Positions 47,901-59,600 of a stretch of DNA of 64,000 nucleotides are shown here, piece by piece; the first letter of the stretch is position 1; the number at the start of each line of letters is the position of its first letter. Source of the stretch: Halocafeteria seosinensis (taxonomy: Eukaryota; Sar; Bigyra; Bicosoecida); the NCBI GenBank assembly GCA_001687465.1, contig LVLI01000177.1, forward strand, positions 37,359 to 101,358. The letters run 5' to 3'. Both the position numbers and the translations under genes were made by a program. The notes under the pieces are model-generated. The model had not been told where the DNA came from. It did no database searches and saw nothing but the letters and a program-made list of their open reading frames with translations.

Positions 47901-49494
47901 GTTCAATGGTTGCGGTCCGTTCGGTGTGTCCACAGAAGTATATTCAGAATGGTGAGAGACCTGGTCATGCTCAGGGTGCTGAGAGTGTGTACTATCAGTT
48001 CCGAGAGGAAACATCGGAGTGTCGCACGTTTGACGATATTGAGCCCCTAGGGGTTCAGTTTCAGCATTTTTCTTCCCTGTTTCAATAGAACAGGTGTCAT
48101 GGTGTGTAGAAACACTTGGACGTTTGGATTGCAGTGGTGTTGGCGACGACCCTAAAGAATCAACGTTGTCATAATGGTTTAATTTGGAGTGGAGTACCTC
48201 AGCTTCGTTATACACTGTCATGTGCTCTCCCGATATCAGCGCAGGCGTATAGCTCATTGGATTCGGATTGCTGTTATGTACAGCTACACCATCACGTTCC
48301 TCTAGTGGCTTCTGAGTAATAGAGTGCTCATCACCCAAGCCTTCTGCACCGTCGCTGGGGAGGTAGGTAGCTGAGTTAGAAACAATCTGCTTGTCGTCGG
48401 CGGCTAAGTTGTCTGAATCCGTGGTAGTGAAGATCGGAGTCGTTGGAGGACTTACATCCCCCGCTTGTAGGCTGTCATCTGCAGTATCGTTTCGGAAACC
48501 ATGAGGTGATGGCTGGTACTCAATGAGTGACCGAAATTGGGATGAAGATTCTTCGAAAGAGGGAGGAAATCCTTCGTTGGTGTCACTTGATGAGGGTGTC
48601 TCCTCCTCTTTGTCGACCGACAGGCCAGCTAGAAGTATGCTATGGTCTACGAATTCTCTTGAGAGCAGCAGCTCACTGGAAGTCTCTAGAGGACTCTCTG
48701 TGTTCCTTGCTTGCGTCCAACTTCCATCCAGGTATCCCCTTGATAAACTTAGCTCCTCAGACACGTATCGGCGAAAATGGAAGAGAGGTGAGGCCTCTGC
48801 AATGTATGTAGCTAAGGACGTATTATCTCGGTTTCAAGGAGAGAAGGAACTTACCAAGTTCGTCCACGGCACTCAAACCACTACTTGTTGATCCGTCGAC
48901 GACGCACCGTCTTAAGTGCAACAGTTGTTTGCACAGAGCGAGTTTTTGACGTAGTGCACAAGTTTTAGGGAAGCTATACTTTTCCGCAACCTTTTCTCCA
49001 TTGCCAAGGGCACGTTGTAGAAATGACAGAGCGTTGGCACGTCGTTCTGGTATCATTTTCAACGGGCACCCAAGACGCACGGCATGCCCTATTTGATCTG
49101 AGACAGCCCTAACGTCTATTGCTTCTTGGACCTGTAGTATTTCTTCTTTGATGATATGAGGCATGCCGTCTGTATTTGCTCTCTCCAGTGCCTGCTCTGT
49201 CCCTTGCTTGTCTTCAGCATTGATTGCCACTCGCAATGGTATCAGGGAGGCTGCGAAGTGAACGATCGCTTTTTTCTCCAAAGATAAATGCCCCAACACG
49301 TACGGATGAGTACGGAAGAATTGTATCCACTCTGCAATAAGTGAGGTATCAGCCTGCCGAACTGGGAAACCCAATTCAAAGTCAAATTCTGCGCGTCCAT
49401 TGCGGATGACCTCCTCAAAGTCGAGCCAAAGTTTATCTTGATCGAGAAGTACCGACAGCGATGAGTTTCCTCTACTCTGACTACTCATTCTCAT
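41943..49494 (-). CDS. Giant helical protein of unknown family (2497 aa)
   Basis: Family not recognised. Two exons: 49494-48855 (213 codons plus one base) and 48796-41943, separated by a 58-nt intron with a GTAAGT donor and a TTGCAG acceptor. Together they encode 2497 aa. Residues 1-215 are helical and charged (EFDFELGFPVRQAD, LERANTDGMPHIIKEEILQ). Residues 216 to about 1140 are Ser/Thr/Glu/Asp-rich, low in hydrophobics and probably disordered. From about 1150 to the end the protein is dense in helices with conserved-looking aromatic patches (FPMLEILVMAKCAFSS, GGGIPIHIDGVDAILVTAHE, FCCTYGGSPFALWRAELFW). There is no signal peptide, clear membrane span or catalytic motif. It is head to head with the AK9-like giant about 1.17 kb away, so the two may share a bidirectional promoter and perhaps a structure such as the flagellum; that is inference. 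Confidence 0.72.
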
Positions 49495-50660
49495 TTGTTC
49501 GTCGAAGGTACTACGCCATCCAACGCGACATAATGATCCAACGGGACACTCTGCTTCTTCAGCAGGATGGTCTATGCATATTCACCCCTTGCTTTGCCCC
49601 TGCCAGCCGCAGAAAAGTACATACCGTGGCTGCGTATGTATGAGGACTCAAAACAAGCTCATACGCTGTAGGAATACTGGACGAATGCAACGTTTATGGG
49701 GTCGGGGTCTTCGTGGTTGAAGTACATACAACCGACAATCTGCGCCCTTCTTCAAGGAACGCTGGTAGCAGTTTACATTACAAATTTCCTCAAACGGCTG
49801 TATGTTCTACTGGTACCAGTAGGTCCCACGACTGCGTCAAAACACGAACCATACGAGAGCCTGACACTCATTGTACCTGGTGTTCTGTACATATATATGT
49901 ATTGGGGCTCTGACCGTTAAGAATCGAAAGTGGTGCTTGATGTGGAAGAATTCATACCCAGCAGTCATGGCATTCATGGCGGCGTTGGTTGCGACAGAGA
50001 GGAGCCCACTCAGCTAGGTTATGCTGTTCGGAATCCCATAACTAACACAACAAACATATGATACCACAATATCCCGTTAAGTGATTCGTTCTTCCAGTTT
50101 CAGAGTTTGAGCAGGGTACCCTGTGTGAGTAGTAGGTATTACACCAGTATTGCTCGAATGGGTTTCTCTTCGTCGCAAGTTGCAACTTGCAACCAACGTA
50201 TACAGTGTATGTGTGGCTATGCGTGTACAAGAAACCACTATTGTTATTCTACGCGTGCGAGTACTGTACTTTACCGATTTTTATTTCCTCACTGAGATAC
50301 CAGCGTTGGACGCGTTGCTATTGGGCAGCTGCAAACCATCGTTGTAGCCAGCGCCACAGCACTTCCTTGCGACCGCGGAGCTTGCGACGCGCCAAAAAGT
50401 CAGCTTTGGGCGTAAATGCTCTGATAGCGCATTCACTCCATATTTATTTGTGTCGTGGCTACATCGTTTCAAATTGCACGAATATACAGTCTGTGTTTTC
50501 TTGCCTTGTATGCTGCCTGTGTGTACCTTTTGTGCGAGTGTGTGGGATTACCGTTAACTCGGCTAGAATCTTTCCATACTGTACAGCACACATACACGAG
50601 CTAACGTGTGTGTTTTCGATACATAGGTAACGAACCGGGAGTAAAGATTGCTTGAGTATC
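49495..50660. other. Divergent intergenic region between two giant genes
   Basis: About 1.17 kb between the start codons of two very large, divergently transcribed genes. A 74-codon open stretch at 49696-49920 (+) begins MGSGSSWLKYIQPT and has two hydrophobic segments, but no further support. No other gene is seen. Confidence 0.4.
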
Positions 50661-53600
50661 ATGGGATCTGTCGAGGAGCGAGGGCGCGATGAACTCCCAC
50701 GGGGGAGGGTCCCTCTTCCTCGCATTCAGTTCGACGAGGACAACAGGCGCGAGCAAAGGACCGAGCAACAACAGGTATGGATTACCCCACTTGTGTGTCT
50801 GTGTGCTCTCCAGGGTAGCGAAAATGTGCCGTGCCGATAGTGCATGAATTGAAATCGGCTCATTGCTATTTTCAGCTCGGAATTCACCGTCTTTCTTGTT
50901 TTTACCTTCTGGTACGCACAGACGAAGGGATCATCGTTGGACTTGTCGGCTTCTCCCTCGTTGCATACCAACAAAAAGTACGTTGCCAAGGCTTCTACAG
51001 TTGCCAAATATTGCAAAGCGGAATGCCTACGATTGCTAGCACAGTGATGCCTTCAAACGAGCTGTCGTTTCTTTGTGGACGCTCCTGGAGCCCACTATAA
51101 CTGGTACTGTGGAGAAAGCTACCGTGGTTGGATTGTGGACACGGCTCTGCCGAATGCTTATTCCCGGTATCAAGTGGCAACAGGTAGGCAAGAAGGTGAA
51201 AATGCGAAGTATGGACCGTACGTACACCATCGTTTTCACTGCTGTTCACAGGCGGAAGTGGTTGGGGAGCGTGAATGGTTCAGGGATACCTTGAATGATA
51301 CGCACATCACGTTCTTGTACGTTTGCTTGACCTCAGTGCATATGTTCGAACGTATCAGTCAAACATGTTGCGTCTATCATTGTGCAGCAATTTTCTGAAA
51401 TCGTGGGACGAGTTCATATACGCTTATACTGGTGAAGATATGGCAGTTGATGTGAAAGCACACTTGACGATGGTCTTAACTCATAAGCTAACAACATATG
51501 TCAGCAAGGATAAACAATTGTTACCTGGCCTAAAACTATGCGATCCTTCACAAAATCATTTTCTACTGGACACAACATATCTGGACCGGCGACTGATTTC
51601 ACGCGATTTTGTATCGTACGATCCAGTTGTTGGCATCATACCTGGTTTCTTGGCCGAGTCAGATGGCGAGCTGTTGACGTGCTTGGAACTTGTTAAACCT
51701 CGAAACGCTAGAATAGCCGAGTCTTCGCCAACTTTGCTACAGTACTGCGTAAACGGCTACACACTTGGACTGTGTGCTCGTGAGAGGCAATCTGCGGATA
51801 ACCCACCTGCCGAGGAAAAAGATAGTAGCGATGATTACTCCGTGTGTCTAGAAGAAGCGGGCACTCTCAAGGCTGCGTTCGTGAAGGTTTGCGGCCGTAC
51901 GGACGGACCAGACCCGGCTTTCTGCTCTCGCCTGTGGCCAGAGTCAGAGTGTGAACCCTCAACAAGCTCTGTTGATCGTCCAAGTTATGCCAATATAGTT
52001 TACCCTGATGTTCCGCGAGTCTGGTTTTATTCGGAAAATTTGCTGGCTGATTGCGACACCTCAAAGCGTTTGGCACTCACCATGGGGGCTCGGTACATCG
52101 AACCAGTTTCCCTACTTTCCGAATGTACAGCATTCCCAGCAGGATGGGGTGTGGTAGAGGTTTCCCAATTTTATCGCAAAGCTGTCTTTTTGAAGACCTT
52201 CAGTGAATCGTTTGATAAGGCGTTGGCCTTTTATGAAAACTTGGATAACGAGGAGGATACCGCTCTATCTCAACTCCGAGAGTTGCAACAGGAAGCGAAG
52301 GACTCCCCGGACGATGCTGACGCAATCTTGGAAAAAATGCAAGGTATCGTGACTGAAATGCACTCCTCCGATACTGCGTACGACCCTGATCGAATGCTCA
52401 TCGCTGAGTGCATTACTTTGGCGGTAGAGGAGGAAAGGCGCTTCCTCATAGGAGAAGACAGTACCAAGTCATCTAAAAAGAAAAAGAAAAAGAAAACGAC
52501 GGACTTGCAAAACCCGAGGAAGCATCAGGGCAAACTTCTTGAACATGTTTCGTCAACATTGACGTCGAAAGCAAACAAGCTAATTGAAGAAGTAACCGGG
52601 GAAAGCTACGTTCGGAAGGAGAAATTGCTTTTACGGCGTCTCGCTAGGATTTTATCCAGTTTAACAGATCTCAACACTGCAAACACGCGACTTCCGAAAG
52701 ATACGCGGTCAGTGCTTGGTCAGCTAGCGGATTCTGACCTTAAAAAGGGTGTTAGCGTATCAGAGGAGGTTGTGCGGAAATTGGTTCGCGATGCTATGAT
52801 AGAAGCTGTGGAGGCGGGATGTGGCTATGTTTTGGATCGGTATCCTTATAACGAAGCAGAGTATCAAGCTTTGACAGATGAAGTGCGGGAGCTTTTGAAT
52901 GATAGTGGCGGAAAAGCTATGGTAGATGACATGAATGTTGGCTCTGACCTCCGCGACACGGGGATGTATGACGTCGCTTCGTTTGTTGAGCCAACAATTG
53001 GCGACGCCGCCTTAGCAGCCAACTCGCGGCAGTACAACAGGGAACTACATGAGTTTTTCACCGGCGAAGAAGCTGAGAAGTACGACTCTTCACTGTATTC
53101 CGAACCTATGGATACTAATGGTTTGGGGAAGTTCAAAGACGACGATGTTGAACATGAAAGAGGTTTACGAGCATATGCGCAAAGCGTGAAAGAACGTAAA
53201 GCCACTGATGCTTTACATCAGCCATCCGAAACGACCAATCGAGCCTCCTTAGTAGAGGATGAAGAGCATGGCAGTGCTCGTCGGAATGTTCAAATTAGTG
53301 AACGGGCCAATGAGTCAATCACGTTCGACTACCGACGTCCCACATCTGGGCTTTCGTTCGGACGTAGCCGCAGTCGATCCAGAGGCAGCAGGGAAAGGAG
53401 TGTCTACACCCCGCTTCCAGATATACTGGAACACCACCCTCCTGATGTCTTTGCTATACGCGATCTAGAGGATGTCATGCCGACGAAAGTAATTAGAGAT
53501 GAGTTTGTTTGCTCACTTGATCCCGCGGTCAACTCCGCGTTGGCCGCCTCGTATCTTTGTAGTCGATTTGCTAAGAGTTCTCTGGAGACTAAAGATTTCG

Positions 53601-56600
53601 TAGATCAAAGGATTGTTGAGCCTTCGTATGGCTTGGGTGTCGAGGATGCTGATATGAAAAGGCTGTCCGCGGAGTGCGCTTCGTTGGGATTCGAAAATTT
53701 AAAGGAAGAAGTGGTGTCATACGCAGAGAATGCGTCTGCTTTGAAGGAGTCCGTTTGTGGCTTGTGTGTGAGTTCGGGATTATATGGGGTGAATTTTGCT
53801 AGTACAGTTTTGTCAGGGCATGAGGAAGAAGATGCAGATGGTGAGTCGTCGCGCGAATCTCGTCTCATCCGAAGAATGCTGGATGAGGATGTGCTTGTTT
53901 TTAATGCTTCCGATTACTATAGTGCGCGGAATTCGCTCTTTGAAGGAAGTAGAGAATCTACGAGCGAACAAAGGCCAGCTTGGAAGGCTTCCAGTACGGG
54001 AGAGAATTCAATGGAACCAGGTGACGAGAGTGGCGAGCACACGATGGATGCCACAAAAGGAGCAGAAACTGCGGAAGATACCGAACGTGCCGAGAATGAA
54101 AATGACGAGCAAACTGAACGTCCCGCGTCATACGAATTTCTTTACGGTATTGAAGGGACAGTGACGGTATTTGATGTCCTGAGCTGTTGGCGCAGTATAC
54201 TTTCCGGCATTGTTACTAAATCTCATACAAAACTGTTGAGGGATCTTCCACGACTTGGTTGGCGAAATTTTCGCCCTTATACAGCATATCGTACCGGGCC
54301 CGCGGCTGTCAGGTGTCTGCCTTCCCTTGTTAAGCAAATCGGTAGTGGCTGCATCGGCGTGAATGGTGCTACACTAGCTCCCGACGTGGAAGGCGAACCA
54401 ACGGATGAAGAAGAAGGGGGAAAATCTGGTACTGGTCCCTACTGTGATACATCGCCCCGAGATTTTCAACTTGCCCACCACCTATTTGACGGAGTACTCC
54501 TGCGAAGCATTGTTGATGGTGATTTGGAAAGAGCTAGGTGGCGTTTGGAGGGTACATCACGAAGCGAGAGCTCCGCGTGCTTCTTTGCGAGTCCGTTAGT
54601 AACTTATAATCCCCTTCTTGTGTTTGATCCTGCGTCACATGTGCAGATTGACACTCGTTTCCCGTCGAATGTTCAGTTCATGCGCTTGGTGCTGGCTTTC
54701 TCTGGGCAACTAGGCCCGTTCATCGGCTCGAACGATGCTGTATGTGCGCAAGCAGTTTCACTTCCTGAACAGCACGAACTGGGGGAAGAGCAAGTGGAAC
54801 AGATGCAAGACCTGGGTCAGGGTGATTTTATGTGTGGTCTACGCACGGAAGATGGGTCGGTATGCGGGGCTTGGCCTGTAGACGAGTCCACAACGGCAAG
54901 GATTCGGTACTTGTTATACGGGGAAGTACTTCCCAAGCAGTACGATTTGATGCACGAGTTGGCATCCCTCGACCCTGTGGATTCTTATAGGCTTCGCATA
55001 GAGGGATTCGACAGTGTCCTCAGCGCCCCGCGGGATAGGTGGAATGATTGGTCGCAGCTGCTGAGAAGCGTTCTACTGACTGTGTCGTTGCGTCGGCAGC
55101 AGAGATCGTTGTTGGACTGGTTAAATGCGTCACGCACAACACAGGATATAGCCCTTCTTGAAAAGCTGAACGATCTTTGCCAGAAAGACGAGAAGTCGAC
55201 AGTACCGGAAGCGCATGATGCTAGGTCTTTGAAGCAGCATTGTGAGGCCATGATTGAGGCGACAAGTGAATTGGTTGAGGAAGTCTCGCGGCAAGAGGAA
55301 GAGACAGAACAGCAGTTACAGAGTGAAGGTGAAGGTAGCACCGATGCGGACCAAATGGACTCTTGGAAACTTGACTGGCAGCACTGTAAAGCAAACGACC
55401 TTCCTGTTGACGCGTTCCAGGATAAGCTTCAAGCTGTTGTTAGTTTGGTTGGTAAGTCGGACGATGATGAGGAGGCTCCAATGGAGCAGACAAGAAAAGG
55501 ACTTATTCTTGCGGGAGCTGGTGGGGGTGGGATTAATGGCGACTCCCTATGCATCAACAATAAAATCATCGGCGCGTTACTCGAAAACCCTGAGGAGCTT
55601 ACTTTACGCTTTGCTGGTGAAGAGGAATTGAGCGAGCAGCTGGGCGAACTTGATGACAGTAGCAAACGCCAGTTCCTAGAGCTACATGGTCATTTGTGGG
55701 CAGATTCGGACCCACCGGAAGATTCCTCTGAGTGGTCGACAATGCTCCACTCTTTACTGATGGACAGTTCGGATGTTGCGTCTCAAGGGGACAAAGTATC
55801 CGACTCAAGCCTTATGCGCCTGGAAAGGCAATGGCTCCTTTCAGTGCGCCAAATAGTGAGGGCTGTTAGATCGCAAGCGTCTCGTCGTGATTTTTCTAAT
55901 TTTCGTACGATATGTCCTGTGTCATTGTTTGAGGATAAGAAGGTATTGTGGGGAAGTCCTTCGTTGTGCGCTTCCTTTTGCGGGAAGCTCTACGTTTTTG
56001 CAAGCACGGAGAAACTCGGAAAGTTCTTGCGGTTCCCGCTCCGCTACACGCAGCGCAAGCCGTTTTTACCTTATTCGTTTTTCCCGGTAATCGCAACTCC
56101 CCGCGACTCTCGTCATGTCTGCTCTTCTTCCGCCGCAAAGATGGGGCGTGGGGACACTCTGTACTGTAGCCCCCTGCATGGACTCCACTCCTTGCTGGCT
56201 GAAGACGATGGACCGGGTGCTCTTCAGGAGGCAGTCAAGCGGGAGCTAAGCAAGGGCAAAGGCTTAGATCCTAGCGCGTTTGCAGTGTCTGTTGTTCGCT
56301 ATTTTGGGAAGCTGAAAGTCGAGGGGGGAGCTGATGGGTGTAGAATCCCTTTGGTTTGCGATGACGATGAGATGGAAGATCTTCTTAACAACTTGCTCAC
56401 TGAATTACGTGAGGGTGATGAAAGAGAGTCCGACAGAATGTTAAACGAGATGAAAAAAGTGCAATCCGGGAAAGCACCCTCCAAGGCAACGAAAGAGGAC
56501 ACAAATAAAGCTGAGGAAGGTCGATCCTGGCTGTCACAGTACAAAGAACGTTTTGAGCAGGTATGTGTGACTCTGAATGACGAAGAATTTCAGCCTGAAC

Positions 56601-59600
56601 AGAAAGCCACAGGAGACGACGGTGTGCCCATGCCAACGAGTGTGCCACCTCCTAGACTTGGTATATGCGAGGGTATTGTAGGCGGTGACTTTCCTTTACA
56701 TCCAGCTTTGTGGAGGCGACTGCTGGCTGTGGGGGTGGTTCCTGACTTAGCCGTAATCGTTGATCCCACTCGCGATTGGGATTCTTACATGCGTATGAGT
56801 TTGGAATCTGAGGGTGACGAAGCGGCGGATGAAGAGGAGGGCGTCCCTACGCCACATTCTTCTTTCAGTTTCGATGAGGCGGAACACGTTTTGTCCGTCG
56901 ATTTTGCACCGAGTACCTCAGATTACTGTACTACATTTCGCCATCGTACTGGCATTGAGGATAAGGCGACTTTCGCGAAGCTTGTGCGAAGAACTGTTTT
57001 TTTGCTACGACGCCGGGGGGTACAGGTGAGGGTGGTCCCCGCGCGTGGAATGGATGAAGACACTCTTGCTTCAATTTTAGCGGACATTTCGAATCCTTTC
57101 GCTGATCGGATCAAACCGCTGGCGTTGTGCCAACACACTGATGAAAGTGAAGGGGTTGCGGTCATATCCTCGATGAAGCATTACTGCCCTGTGACGCTTG
57201 TAAACAATGGCATACTGAATCCTTCTTTAGTGGACGAGGGTCAGGAGCCCCAATCAGATGGAATACAATTTGATTCCCTTAAGTATCGAATTGAATATTT
57301 GTGTAGCGAAGATTCTTCGGCGACTACATTGCTTAATCGATCTGTGAAACCGCAGAATGAACTCTTCAAATGTTTCTCCTTCTGTTCCCGGGAGAGTGTG
57401 TCGCAGTTTTCTCTGAGGCCCGGAAGATTCTTGGAACAGCTGGAGAAGATGTCATGGGGAACACTAAATGGTGGTGCAGAGCCCTGGGTAAAATTGCGCC
57501 TTCCAGTGTTGTGGCTGGCACCTCAGGGAGTTGGTACTACTACCTCATTGCATAGTCTGGTTGCTCAGATGTGCGATAATGGAAAGTCCATAGTTGCAGA
57601 AGGAGATTTCATTCCATTAGGCCAGTTTTCAAATTTTAGTATTCGTGTGTGTGATCTGGAAAAAGAAGCGACTGCTTTACCGGTATCTTTGTCGTCGTTC
57701 CTGCAGCAGTTCTACGAGAGCGTAGTTGCCAGACAGGACTCTGTGAAACGCATACTCAAAGTCCTATTACGGCGTCGCCGACGTGCACTTCAAAAAACAT
57801 CCACTGGTTTTACAGACACCTCGGCAGGCGAAGGGACTTCAGAAGAGGATGATGAAAGTGGACAGTTGGCTGATCCATTTGTAGCTGTCCTGCAAAGTCT
57901 TCTTACCCGCGGAGCTGCTGAATTTATTCCTTCTGCGGTGGCCGTTTCGGAATGCGCTGAGGGAAGTGTGTCACAGAAGTTGCTTGACCCGGAAAAGCGG
58001 TTAGCCGTAATGCATGAGTGTCGAAACGCTGTAAATAGCGCAGGCCTTTCTTGCCGCGAGGTCTTTCACTTGAGAAATTACATTAAAAAAACATATACCT
58101 CGCGTCGCAGAATAACCGGTAGTCAGGAGGGTATAGCTGCCGATACTCCTACCAAACTACTTGGACTGTTCAGTGAAAAGGACGAACGGTGTCGGTGGAA
58201 TCAACAAGCGGAAGCATACAGGCAATTTTTTTCTATTTATGAACAATTTTTGCTCGAGGATGGCGCAAACGAGCGTTCCTTCAAAAGGGCTGAATGGGAG
58301 CTGTCTGAAGGACGCCGACTACTGGGACGTGACACTGTTGAATCTATTATGCAGGGTGACCTGAGGGCTGCTTTAGATAAAGCAACTCGACACGGAATCA
58401 TAAAGGATAACTACGGAGAGGTAACCCAATGGCTGCCGAAAGTTCCGGATGCGGTTGCCGACTCCAACGAGGTACAGCACGGGGCTCGTGCCGTAGCGAA
58501 AGCACGGATGGCAGTCGACAGGATGATAAATGAAATAGAAGACGTACATGAGCGTATTCGTGCCCTAGATAAAAGCACAGCGGATGGAGAAGATGAAGGG
58601 CAAGATGAAGCTTTCGAAGGTCTAGAGGGATTTGTGGAAGGGAAGCCATCAGGCCTGATCGAAAAAGCGATTCGAAATGTTATCACCCAAACAGACGATG
58701 TCGGCTTCGTGTACTCTGCGTGTAGTCAGGATCCTCGTTTTGAGATAATTTTTCTTGACGGTTGTAGGCTTGTAGACGAGCATGTGCTGCGTCTATGCAA
58801 GGGCAATGGGAGCTCTCCCTTCGTTACGCTGCACACGTCTATCGCAACTAACAGCGAAGCTTCCGAAATCTTCGAAGATTTCAATTTCAGCGCGTTTTTG
58901 TCCAAAAAATTACCGTGTCGTGTTTCGACTGTACCAAATGCGCTGCGCAAGGCTGCCAGTGACGGCTACGCAACATCCTTACATATTGCGCTTCAACGTT
59001 TTGTGCGAGAATTTCAATGGCAACTACCGGAGATGGAACGTTGCAAACGGATGCTCGCTTCCTTGTATGGAAAGCTTCGAGAGAGTAAGATTCAGCAATT
59101 CGCATGGGAGCTGCGTCACAAATGGTGCATAAAGCAGGTGAAAAAAGACAGAAAAGATAGGAAGCGGGGGGAGAAGGAAAATTGGAGGAAGCAGGCCGTC
59201 TCTAAATTGAACGACAACGAGGATTTTGCACTGCCCGAAGATCTCAAGCCCTTGCCCAACAGTGAACTGCTAGAAAGACGCGATGAAGTGGCGAAGCGGT
59301 TCCTTGAATCTGTCCACGACGGTATTGTGAGCGAAAGCAATACAGTTAATTCGTTGTATTCTACATCGGCTTCTCTTGGGATAAATTCTGTTTCTGTACC
59401 ATTTCTCCCAATGCAAGATATCCGCTTAGGTTTGAACGTGTCACCTCCGGTAACTGGGACACGAAAAGCAGTACTTCGTGTTTTGAACAGATTGATGGGC
59501 TGTCCACTCGATCGTAACCAAGAGGGCGCTGATGGAAGCACAGCATCGCCTTTGTATTTCCCCCTTCCAGGATGGCGTCCAACGAGCATCCCTCGAGCCG

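Noticed and set aside
51045-51047. An in-frame TGA in the 5' part of the AK9-like gene, first read as possible recoding
   Set aside because: Splicing 50978-51044 (67 nt, GTACGT..ACAG) moves the reading frame, and the codon is no longer in frame. No recoding is needed.
51323-51387. A continuous open frame upstream of the AK9-like main exon
   Set aside because: It lies almost wholly inside the intron 51317-51387. The spliced reading (DTLNDTHITFFNFLKSWDEF) is better than the unspliced one.
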